DNA of 21,248 nucleotides from Hydnum rufescens UP504 (GCA_014904985.1 MU129281.1:16755-38002), one strand, 5' to 3'; numbered from the stretch's first letter, positions 9,481 to 18,114 are shown. The notes: generated by a model from the letters alone, not told the origin. Numbers and translations: made by a program.

Positions 9481-9978
9481 CACCCACACACAGCCCTAGC
9501 AACAACCCTCATTCCCCTGGAGTATCACATGAGGCAATTGGGAAAGGTTTGAGCTGTTGAGTTGAAGTTGTCTTGCATTCTTTTGAGGTCAGCTTGTTGG
9601 AGAGCTGAGCTTTGGGCACACAGAGTGTGCCCACACTCAGCTTCTCCAACAAAGCCATGGTCCCAGCTCCCACTGGGACCATGGCTTTGTTGGAGAAGCT
9701 GAGTGTGGGCACACTCTGTGTGCCCAAAGCTCAGCTCTCCAACAAGCTGACCTCAAAAGAATGCAAGACAACTTCAACTCAACAGCTCAAACCTTTCCCA
9801 ATTGCCTCATGTGATACTCCAGGGGAATGAGGGTTGTTGCTAGGGCTGTGTGTGGGTGCCTGCTAGGTGCCTGAATCACAGTTTTTCAATGCCCCCACCC
9901 TCAGTGGATGGCCTCAGTGCTTCTTCATCTCCTGCTTTCATCCCACTCAACATCTCCTGGGAGCATCAAATCTTTTCC
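9361..9978. repeat. Perfect inverted repeat, 306-bp arms with 6-nt spacer
   Basis: I compared 9361-9666 base by base with the reverse complement of 9673-9978 and found no difference; the first mismatch is the pair 9360/9979. The spacer is ctccca (9667-9672). Inside each arm is another inverted repeat (for example AGCTGAG..GGGCACA with TGTGCCC..CTCAGCT at 9603-9642). Confidence 0.95.
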
Positions 9979-10763
9979 GTTTGGGCCATTCATAGGCTTG
10001 TTGGATCTGTCTCATTTGTCCAAATCTGCCAAGCCTATTTACACCATTATCCGAGCATTTTTCACTTCGTTATCCTCAATCTTGTCCCAATCCCCCCATG
10101 TGGTCCTCCAGGGGGATGGGGGTTGTTGGTCCAGCTGTGTGTGGGTGCATTCTGTGCACCTGAATTGCAGCTTTCCAACACCCCACTTGCAAGAAATTCT
10201 GATACCTTTTGGCCTCAGTGCTCCTCATCTCCTCCCCTGCTCCCACTCAACATTGCCTGGGATCATCAAATCTTGTCCATCCAGGATGTTTGTGGGCTTG
10301 TTAGATTCATCTCATTCACCTGAATCCATCAAACCCATTCTCACCATGATCTGGGCATTCCCCACTTTATGATGCATGTAGTATTGATATTGAGTCCCAT
10401 CCACTTTCCTGTAAGGTCAATTTGAGGATTGTCAATTGACATCCCAGAAAATTATGCCTCATTAGTCCAGCTAAACAACCTCTGATGGTACTCCTTTTGA
10501 GGTCGGCCTCAGTAGTTCACCAAGGTGCTTAACCCATATGTGGTTTATAAACAGACATTTTGCACAAGTCCCAATAAATGAGGCACTTGACAATGCTTGA
10601 TGTCAGAAGATTGTCAAATTGTGGTTTACTGTCATCAACATTCAATTGTTTGATCATCACTTGACATCAACCTCGATTCCAGCCATTTAGGCCTACTTAA
10701 ATCATCAATGTGTCCCTCCTTTTAAGGCCCCTCTATATGGCTGACCAGGCTGGGTAATATCTT

Positions 10764-10871
10764 GTAAGTTTCTCATTATAAGATGTACAACCACACCAGA
10801 AGAGCAGCAACTGCTGCTCTTCTGGCACTACTCTGTTTTTTTATTAACTAATGTATTATTCATCATTGTAG
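10764..10871 (+). other. Predicted hairpin intron 8 (108 nt)
   Basis: The first module right of the palindrome starts GTAAGTTT, has a 13-bp perfect hairpin at 10796-10825 (stem ccagaagagcagc, loop aact), a T-tract, branch TAACTAATG and ends ATTGTAG. The 226 bp before it hold no hairpin A. Confidence 0.72.
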
Positions 10872-11089
10872 ATCCCCCTGCACTAAGACCTAGGCCTAAG
10901 ACAAAATCCAGACATGCGCAGCCACCAATGACTCCAGCCCCTGATCATCCGCAATCTGATGGGGGCAAAAGGGGCAAAGCATAGTAGACTACTGTATATA
11001 ATAATAGTAATAATCATAATAAGTAAATAATCTGCTGAGTGTCAGAGACAAGTACAAGTACATGATTTCCAAATTAGGAAATCCCAATG

Positions 11090-11500
11090 TCTGAGGCTGA
11101 ATGGGCAACCTGCAGTAGCCTGTTTTGGGTTCAATTTTAGCACCTGCCCAGTGGTGCAGTGGTTCAGAGGCATTTTTGTTATTATATAATCCAGGCTTTG
11201 GCCGGTTCCAGTGACATTGCCCAATGTGGCAGCCAAGACCACTATAGATAGACCTTAAAAGTAGGCTGAACATGGGAGCTGTGATAGCTTAGTTGGTAAC
11301 TCACTCCATGTTATGTTGTCTTGAGGTCAAGTGTTCAATTTGCAGTGTGTGCAGTTCTTTTGAATACTTGCAACTTGGCAGTTAGCAGAGCTGCCTGTGA
11401 GTTACTGTGAGTGATATATTATCAACTTACCAGTATGATGTGAGAATTTCTCTGGCAAGTTGCCATGGATGATATATCCTTAGTAACTGACTCTTGTGAC
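11090..11500 (+). mobile_element. tRNA-related SINE-like segment(s)
   Basis: This sits in an exon-like part of the array with no array similarity. At 11290-11301 TAGCTTAGTTGG matches the Pol III A-box consensus exactly, and GTTCAATTT about 40 bp later resembles a B box. Upstream, GTGGTGCAGTGGTTC (about 11153) and GGTTCCAGTG (about 11203) form a second tRNA-like A/B pair, and GGGTTCAATTTT (about 11126) is a further B-like box. No poly(A) tail or target duplication was identified, so this may be one composite SINE or two decayed ones. Confidence 0.45.
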
Positions 11501-11612
11501 AAATGAAAACCCATGAAGCAAGCCCCCCCCCAGAACAACATGCAAATGATGATGTGCCACATGATGAGAAGAGCCACATGTCTGCAGTAGCAGGTGTGTG
11601 GTTCTATACAAG

Positions 11613-11712
11613 GTGTTGTACCCCCAATGATGCAAAAAGAGCAGCAAAAGCTGCTCTTTTTGCATTCATTTAAATTTTTTAACTAACACACAATTTATTT
11701 ACAGTATTCTAG
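11613..11712 (+). other. Predicted hairpin intron 9 (100 nt)
   Basis: It starts AG|GTGTTG (weak), has a 16-bp perfect hairpin at 11630-11665 (loop aaaa, A/T-rich stem variant), branch TAACTAAC and ends ATTCTAG. ACAG at 11701-11704 is an alternative 3' site. Confidence 0.65.
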
Positions 11713-11926
11713 GTTATCACCTCACCACCCACCACACAAACCCCTCCCCCCTGGAAATGACAATGTGACCCACCAAGCCACCAAAACCAATGCTGAATGA
11801 AGCCCACCAATGATGACCAGCCAAGGGACACCCACCAGACAAATCCCTGGAACAGTAACACACAATGCGAGACCATGGAACCCCAAGATGAACCACACCC
11901 ACTTTGGTGGGTGTGGTAATTTTAAG

Positions 11927-12025
11927 GTAAATAAATATGATTGTGCCAAAGGAGCAGCATATGCTGCTCCTTTGGCATAGCTTTTCTTTTTGTTTTTTTT
12001 ACTAACATAGTATTCCTTATCCTAG
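11927..12025 (+). other. Predicted hairpin intron 10 (99 nt)
   Basis: It starts AAG|GTAAAT after an 11-bp perfect exon hairpin (11892-11917). The intron hairpin at 11944-11977 is an unbroken 34-nt palindrome. A T-tract, branch TACTAAC and ATCCTAG follow. Confidence 0.73.
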
Positions 12026-12145
12026 GTTTTGATCTACCCCCACCCCCCAAATGAGACCTGCAAATGACAGAGCACGGGAGGCCACAGAAGCCCCGGATGA
12101 ACCCCACACCTGCTTTGGTGGGTGTGATAATAATTTTTAACATAA

Positions 12146-12244
12146 GTATTTACCGTTTAAGTATGACCACACAAAAGGAGCAGCATGTGCTGCTCCTTTT
12201 GCATGGTTTTCCTTTTTTTACTAACTTATTACTTATTATCATAG
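12146..12244 (+). other. Predicted hairpin intron 11 (about 99 nt)
   Basis: The hairpin at 12172-12201 (14 bp), branch TACTAAC (12219-12225) and ATCATAG are clear. The 5' site is doubtful: the position matching GTAAGT in module 12 reads ATAAGT here, leaving GTATTT at 12146 as the only nearby GT. Confidence 0.6.
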
Positions 12245-12410
12245 GTATTCTTCTAAACCCTCAATCAAGACTTGCAACCCCAACGAATAAATACACAACA
12301 ATGGCAACCCATCCCCCAAATGAAACCCACAAACAACAGAACACAATGCAAGGCCACAAAAGCCCTGGATGAACCCCACACCTGCTTCAGTGGGTGTGAT
12401 AATGTTTAAA

Positions 12411-12514
12411 GTAAGTATTTGACCTCTATAAGTACAATTATGCCCAAGGAGCAGCACAAGCTGCTCCTTTTGCATTACTTCAAATTTTTTTACTAATATA
12501 CACTATGATTCTAG
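12411..12514 (+). other. Predicted hairpin intron 12 (104 nt)
   Basis: It starts GTAAGTAT, has a hairpin at 12440-12475 (two mismatches, loop acaa), branch TACTAAT and ends ATTCTAG. Confidence 0.72.
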
Positions 12515-12592
12515 GATCCAAAACAACAACCCACCCCAATGGCAACCCACAACCTGCACCCAATGGTGAAGTGCCAAGCCACACCCCCAGTA

Positions 12593-12750
12593 TCACACCC
12601 CCACCCAAGTGGGTGTGTGGTGCTACTAGATAGTTTTTATTTTAATTTTTTTGTTCTTTTATTTCTATGGACAGTACCACACACCTGCTAGAGCAGGTGT
12701 GTGGTGCTACTAAGTACTTTTTTTGTCTTTGGATTTCTACTGAGTACCAC
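12593..12750 (+). repeat. Array tail: exon hairpins without intron hairpins
   Basis: Two CACACACC/GGTGTGTG hairpins (12593-12620 and the perfect 13-bp 12676-12705) are each followed by GTGCTACTA and a T-rich run, with no AGCAGC hairpin. A third GTACCACACC start (about 12745) is cut off by AT-rich repeats. Confidence 0.7.
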
Positions 12751-12761
12751 ACCAGATACAG

Positions 12762-12880
12762 TATTTAAATAAATAAATAAATACATAATAAGAATAATGG
12801 GACTGCTGAAATCCCACTGACCCAGGGTAGGATGTGTATAATATAGTGATAATAAATAAATAATTATAAATGGAACATAC
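12762..12880. repeat. AT-rich simple repeats
   Basis: AAAT/AATA tetranucleotide runs occur at about 12765-12786 and 12850-12870, separated by unique sequence. Confidence 0.7.
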
Positions 12881-12928
12881 TATCCCCGATAAGCCTGTAT
12901 GGCCTCAGCCCAGGGAAACTACTTTGAC

Positions 12929-12974
12929 CCCTTCAAGGCCCCATTTTAATGTATGAAACCCCCCCCTTGAAGGG
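12929..12974. repeat. Short inverted repeat before the minisatellite
   Basis: A 10-bp perfect stem (cccttcaagg / ccttgaaggg) has a 26-nt loop ending in a C run. Confidence 0.6.
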
Positions 12975-12994
12975 TATCTGGATATCAGGTTATC

Positions 12995-14215
12995 ACCTAC
13001 TACAGAGGCCATATCACCTACTATACATGTATTATTTCCTGCTATGCAGTGATTAACACCAACTATCATTGGCCAGGAACCTACTAGCATAGTCTGAACA
13101 CCTACTATTCTTGCTGTGACACCTGCTATGCTCCACAGAATACCTACTATATACCTTGTAACACTTGCTCTGCCTCATAGAACACCTGCTATGCTCCACA
13201 CAATACTGTCTATACAACTTGAAATACCTACTACATCCCATAGAATACTGACTATGCACCTTAGAACACATACTACACCCCATAGGATACCCACTATAAA
13301 ATTGGGAATACCTGCCAGACCACAGAGAATACCTACTATGAAATTCAGAACACCTGCTGGACCCCCTAGAATATCTACTATGAAATCCTGAACACCTGCT
13401 AGAACCCCTAGAATGCCTACTATAAAATCCAGAATACCTGCTAGATCCCATAACATACCTACCATAAAATCCAGAATACCTGCTAGACCCCTAGAATACC
13501 TACTCTCAAATCTAGAATATCTGCTAGACCCCCTAGAATACCTACTCTCAAATCTAGAATATCTGCTAGACCCCCTAGAATACCTACTCTCAAATCCAGA
13601 ATACCTGCTAGACCCCTAGAGTACCTACTCTAAAATCCATAATATCTGCTAGACCCCTAGAATACCTACTCTAAAATCCAGAATACCTGCTAGACCCCCT
13701 AGAGTACCTACTCTAAAATCCAGAATACCTGCTAGACCCCTAGAGTACCTACTATGAAATCCAGAATACCTGCTAGACCCCTAGAATACCTACTCTACAA
13801 TCTGGAATACCTGCTAGACCCCTAGAGTACCTACTCTAAAATCCAGAATACTGCTAGACCCCCAAGAGTACCTACTATGAAATCCAGAATACCTGCTAGA
13901 CCCCTAGAATACCTACTCTACAATCTGGAATACCTGCTAGACCCCTAGAGTACCTACTCTACAATCTGGAATACCTGCTAGAGCCCCTAGAATACCTGCT
14001 AGAGCCCCTAGAGTACCTACTCTACAATCTGGAATACCTGCTAGACCCCCTAGAGTACCTACTATGAAATCTGGAATACCTACTAGACCCTCTAGAGTAC
14101 CTACTATGAAATCTGGAATACCTGCTAGCCCCCCTAGAGTACCTACTATGAAATCTGGAATACCTGCTAGACCCCCTAGAGTACCTACTAGTAAATCTGG
14201 AATACCTGCTAAATG
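12995..14215. repeat. Minisatellite of 41-42 bp units (21-bp half units)
   Basis: From about 13300 to the right end some 23 units follow the pattern TACCTGCTAGACCCCTAGAG then TACCTACTCTAAAATCCAGAA, spaced 41 or 42 bp (one extra half unit near 13993). Both halves start TACCTRCT, so the unit is a doubled ~21-mer. Left of 13300 only the ~21-bp half-unit rhythm (ACCTACTAT, ACCTGCTATGC) remains and the sequence is much more varied. Long reading frames across it come from a period divisible by three and do not indicate genes. Confidence 0.93.
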
Positions 14216-14612
14216 AATTGCTGCATCCAATGCTTCCCAGATTTTAATCCTTTAGAATTCCATCAAGATCAATTATTGCTGGCCAAAATGATCCAAAATA
14301 TATAATTCAGATTTGAGGAAGGTATGTTTCCTTAGAAGAGAAGACCATTCACAGTCCTCTGAAAAATCAAAGAAAAAACACTATAATCCTGCCACAAATA
14401 GAAGGTCCAAGCTAACACTGGGTTCATGGAAAGCAATGCATCCTATAAGGCATGGCGGAACACATTGTATAACACATCTTATTGGGCGTATTGACATGCA
14501 TGGGGTGAAAGAATTCAAAGTAATTGAGATCAGAGTATATGAAGATATGAAGGCAGATTCAAGTGACGGGAGTCAGAAAGGGAAAGTCAGACAAGTGAAA
14601 GATGGGAACATC
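14216..14612. other. Gene-free stretch between minisatellite and pseudogene
   Basis: No repeat or recognisable domain was seen. A plus-strand reading frame (14313-14681) runs into the 3' end of the minus-strand gene; it has no family features and is probably chance. This is presumably the 3' flank of the pseudogene. Confidence 0.5.
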
Positions 14613-16950
14613 CTATTCCTCTTCGTCTTCATCGTCTTCTTCACTCTCTCCTGTTTCAGGAGGATTAGAGGCAGCAGTTGAGGTTTGTGCTTTGGTGTAT
14701 GCTGTCAGGCCAAAATGAGAGTGAGATAGCCATAGAGGTGTAGATAGAGATCCATCAGATTTTCTTTGCAGAGGGCAAGACCTGAGAAATAAATAACTCA
14801 CTTCTTTTTAGATATGTGGTGGGTGACTCTGCACCTTAACCAAAATTAGAACAGCCCACAGAATAGTCTACAGAACAAAGTTCCTTACCACTGCGCTTCT
14901 CTTTGCCTTTCCCTTTGGCCATTGCAGCCTTTTCTTTTTGAAACGCCTTGGTCTGACCAACAGTGAAAAGAGCTTTACCAGAGACTGTGATGACCAGGCC
15001 CTCATCATCATAATCCTTCAACCACCCCTCCTTTGAAATTCGACCTTTACATATTCTCATTTAGTAAAGTGGAACTGTGGAGGATATAACAGATTCTTAC
15101 CACGATTGAGAGTAGAAACTTGGATTCTTGTGTTTTCCACTACTCTCACCTTGCCATGGACCTTTTCCAATAGGCCAACAACACAGGCTTGGAGTAAAGA
15201 CCACCTCTGTGCGGTACCCAGGGACTCCATTTTTTCTAAGGGAACATTGTCTGGAAAGTTGGTGATAACAAACACTTCCTTGTCCCAGCCTGTGTACAGT
15301 CGGTTTCCAATCCTTGAGAGGACAGCCTTCTCATTGTCCATCCGAGGGCATTGTCTAGAGTCCCAAAATTAATCAATCCATAGGGTGAAATCCTGACCAT
15401 GGTAGACGTTCACTCACTAATCACCTCACACCAAGCCTTCGAGGCAGCAGTTCTCAGGGCCACCTGCACAGCATGGTTACTGCCCTGGCTACCATTAATT
15501 CTTTTTTTCACCCGTTCCCACTCCACCACAGGATCCTCACTGGGAGGTTCTGCACGCTCCACATAGGTGGCACTACAAATGAGAGGTATCAGCAGATGGG
15601 AGTGGACAGTATTTCTCTTGGGTACTTACAAGAGTTCTGAGAAGATCTTTCATTTCAGGTTGGCGTCATTCCAGATCAGCCATTCAAGGATTCGGCTGGT
15701 TTTGGAACTACTGGAGAACATGCTGCTGGCCGCCACCCCATCGGAATCCAGAGCATCCTGGCACAGAGCAAAACGAAAAACTTCCACAGACCAGAGATTG
15801 CTGAGGACACGGGCCTGTGGAAACAATTAGAGGGTATTCTGATCCTGTAGACAATGGAAATGAACCCTCTCCGACAAGTCTTTGGTTTCCTGTTTGATGA
15901 TTCGGGCACGGGTGCCTGCCACAATTTTGGAACTTGCAGCATCGACTTGTAGAGACTCTGCAGCCTCTTTAATTTTCACACACCATTTGGACAGTCCAGC
16001 CTTGCCGCCACGATCTTTTGCCTTCTTCGTCTCCTCCTTGTAGCTATCACGAATGGCCTCTGAATCTGGAGGAAAATTACAATGAGTTATAACAGTCTCA
16101 GTTTTGCCCTGCATTACATACCTTTGATATCTGGGTTTTGGGCCTGAAAAACTGTTTGGAAACAATTCCAAATGTTGTCACGGTGACTCTCCTTGGAGAA
16201 CATGTCGCCCAGCACCCTGAAAACAGCAGAGGCAGTCACATTGAGGTCCTTCGCCTTGGTCTTTGCAACATCCTCCACCAGTGTCCAAAAAAGAGTACGA
16301 ACAGCTTTTTATTGGTCCTTGGTCAGGTATTCGGAGGGGGGATCATGGGCCTCTGACACATCCTCAGCTGCATCCTCCTGGGGTTCAGGATTATCCTGTT
16401 GGTCTTCATCATCCTCTGTGCTATCCCCCTCAGAACTTTCAGCCCCCTGCACCGCAGTATTCTTTGTATTCTTGGGGACAAGGAAGTTGCGGGGTTGATT
16501 CCCAGTGGGGGAGGGTGAGTGTGGAAGGACAGCACATTCTTTTGTTATATGGCATTGGACATCCTTGTTCCGGGAGGTCTTGAGACTCCGCATGAGATGA
16601 GTGGGGCTAGGGAATTCCAAAGCAGTGGCCTCAGGGTTCGATCCCAAAACGCCCTCAGCAGATGTCTCTCTACCCTCATCATCGACCCTAGGGGCAAGAC
16701 TCACAACCACTGGCTGAGAGCCCTCATGAGAGCCCTCCTGAATCTCCTGATTGCTGAGACCAAGGCCTTCACCCAACAATCCAGGGGAAGACGTATGCCC
16801 CGCCTCTTCCTCCAGTTCTCTATCCAGAAGAGAGGCCTCCACATCATGAACGTCATCAGATGGACCAGGGGTGATGGCAGTATAGCCGCCCCTAGGGAGG
16901 GTAGGGCTAGGATGGTCTGTAGGCCTGGGATCCTTGGCTGTGCCAGCCAT
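14613..16950 (-). pseudogene. Seven-exon gene of unknown function with three in-frame stops
   Basis: The start is the ATG at 16950; the frame is open farther up but without an earlier ATG. Introns fitting GT..AG and phase are 16066-16121, 15573-15629, 15330-15424 (alternative with better sites 15355-15417, but this shifts frame), 15045-15100 (TACTAAA branch), 14829-14888 and 14702-14801. Joined, these give 638 codons ending in an acidic tail (E-S-E-E-D-D-E-D). The N-terminal ~200 residues are acidic and low-complexity. The middle is Lys/Glu-rich and helical-looking, with W-C-V-K-I-K-E and L-E-W-L-I-W-N-D. Stops at 16309-16311 (TAA), 15827-15829 (TAA) and 15650-15652 (TGA) each interrupt a frame that continues past them. 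No known family was recognised. The stops could be C-to-T changes of CAA or CGA. Confidence 0.65.
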
Positions 16951-17674
16951 AGAAGGCCTATCCCACTGCTCTTCATCGCCCTCTCCTTCAGCCTTATCCT
17001 CCGTTGTAAGCAAGAGAAAAAGGGGGAATCTCTGCCACAGTCCGCGATATGGAATCGAGAACGAAGAACGGGGGCCACCAAAATAATCCGAATGTTCAGG
17101 TCCGAGTGTAGGAGGGTCTTTAGGATAGAAGATAATCCGCTGTCAGCAGTAGTTGCCCAAGCAGATGAATAAAGGGGAAATTATGCCACAAATCCCACAC
17201 TCCAAGGTCCTAGTCTTGTGGCCTTAGACAAAGTGTAGTAGTAGCAATGTCCTCAGATGGAATTCGCCCGGGAATCCAGGCGAATACTTCAGTGCTTCAG
17301 ACTGGGGAGGGGGAAACAATGGAATTTTTCACACAATTCGCTTAATATAACAACCGGCTATGAGATCAAATATCCGATGGAAGCAGGGGGATAGGGGAAA
17401 TATGTGAAAAAGGAATCAAGTCAAAAGCTTCAAAACTGACAGAGAATTCTTAACAAGTCTGGGGACAGGATGAGCATAAATGACTATTTCTCCTTCCCTT
17501 TTGGACTGATTCCCTTGAGGAATGTGGATGAGTCGTCCTGAACGTCCTATCCTTCGGATATAAGGCTGCCGGACAATATTCGATATTTAAATTGGAAGGG
17601 AATGATGTTTCTCCTGAGACAAGGGGGAAATTCGTATGTAGACACCGAGTTCTTCTTCGTTCGCTGCGCCCTTC
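16951..17674. other. Upstream region of the pseudogene, no gene seen
   Basis: It holds open but ATG-less minus-strand sequence up to about 17081, then unique sequence with A/G-rich runs (17300-17320, 17380-17400). AAAACTGACAGAGAATT near 17430 resembles the core of the ~160-bp repeat and may be an older decayed copy. No TATA box stands out. Confidence 0.4.
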
Positions 17675-18110
17675 GTACCTCTGGATGGGCATTTTCAATA
17701 CCTTTCTAGGCGCGGTCGTTTCATGAAATCCGATCAAAACTGACGGAGAAATCGAAAATACACTTCTTATTATGAATGAGCAGGTGAAATCGTTCCAGAA
17801 GCCTCAGTTCTGATCCGATGAACACGTAATCGGTATCATTCGATAGGTATTGATCACAGCTTTCAGGGTGCTATATTTACGAGTCGATCGGATATGAATT
17901 GACTTCGAAAAGCGGAAAATACTCCTTAAGAGCATGGATTCCATAGTAAAATCGTTCTAGAACGTGCAGTTTTCATCGGATTGACTCGTACTTGGTATCG
18001 TCGGATAGGTATGAATCGTATCTTTCTGGGCGCTACTTTCCCGAGCCGATCCGATCAAAACTGACGGAGAAATTCAACGAATACTCCTTGAGAGTGCCGC
18101 ATTTGCCCCT
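17675..18110 (+). repeat. Three tandem copies of the ~160-bp repeat (locus 2)
   Basis: Copies begin at 17675, 17832 and 17994 (spacing 157 and 162). Each has GGTATC/GTACC, a GGTATGAATC-like box, CTTTCTGGGCGCT, CGAGCCGATCCGAT and AAAACTGACGGAGAAAT. Copy 2 is the most altered in the last block. They match the minus-strand copies at 1390-1846. The block lies between the pseudogene and the 195-aa gene. Confidence 0.78.
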
Positions 18111-18114
18111 ATTT

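Larger units (their letters stand above)
8165..10537. repeat. Giant imperfect palindrome (foldback-like element) inside the array
   Basis: The two halves are inverted copies around 9667-9672. Inner arms are perfect for 306 bp. Similarity continues outward to about 8975 on the left and 10370 on the right. The outermost arms also match (8245-8335 with 10370-10441, sharing GTCAATTGACATC and CTGTAAGGTC), and weak similarity reaches AGGTGTTCA/AGGTGCTTA near 8165 and 10537. The left half has about 620 bp more, including two additional ~300-bp repeats. No transposase gene or clear target duplication was seen. A foldback-type element or a locally produced inverted duplication are both possible. Confidence 0.85.
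5671..12705 (+). repeat. Tandem array of hairpin-bearing exon/intron-like modules
   Basis: Twelve diverged modules, spaced 219-341 bp apart where uninterrupted, follow one plan. The order is a ~120-165-nt exon-like stretch, usually a CACACACC/GGTGTGTG hairpin, a 5' splice site, an AGCAGC/GCTGCT hairpin, a T-tract, an ACTAAY branch site and a YTAG 3' splice site. Exon stretches share weak motifs (ATGAAACCCC near the start, CATGCGCAGCCACCAATGA in the middle, AGCCCC later) but contain stops in all frames tried, so they look non-coding. The array is interrupted by a solo LTR, a giant palindrome and a SINE-like segment. Short remnants sit just right of the Gypsy LTR (5580-5600). I know no named family for it. 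It may be a spliced non-coding RNA locus, or a satellite that arose from an intron-containing unit. Confidence 0.8.

Noticed and set aside
9509..9830. A 72-codon ORF present on both strands
   Set aside because: It crosses the centre of the palindrome, so the two ORFs are the same DNA read from each side; there are no coding features.
8536..10372. ORFs of 150-220 codons in the palindrome arms
   Set aside because: They follow the ~300-bp repeat period, lie in overlapping frames on both arms and show no domain.
8165..10537. Palindrome as a pure assembly artefact
   Set aside because: Outer arms differ in sequence and in number of 300-bp units, and the outermost ends match again; a read foldback would give identical arms. 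Not fully excluded for the inner 306 bp.
11273..11345. A functional tRNA gene
   Set aside because: The A box fits, but the acceptor and anticodon stems do not form convincingly and the B box is off consensus; a SINE head is likelier.
5737..12475. Intrinsic (rho-independent) terminators
   Set aside because: Stem followed by a T run looks similar, but each T run leads into an ACTAAY branch site and YTAG, twelve times, and the rest of the window is eukaryotic.
12995..14215. Repeat-protein genes in the minisatellite
   Set aside because: Several frames on both strands are open at once, as expected from units near a multiple of three; starts and composition show no sign of a gene.
12995..14215. 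CRISPR array
   Set aside because: Units are contiguous and similar throughout, with no unique spacers and no cas genes; it is a minisatellite.
14313..14681. A 122-codon plus-strand ORF
   Set aside because: It overlaps the acidic C-terminal exon of the minus-strand gene, and its end is simply the complement of that GAA/GAC-rich stretch.
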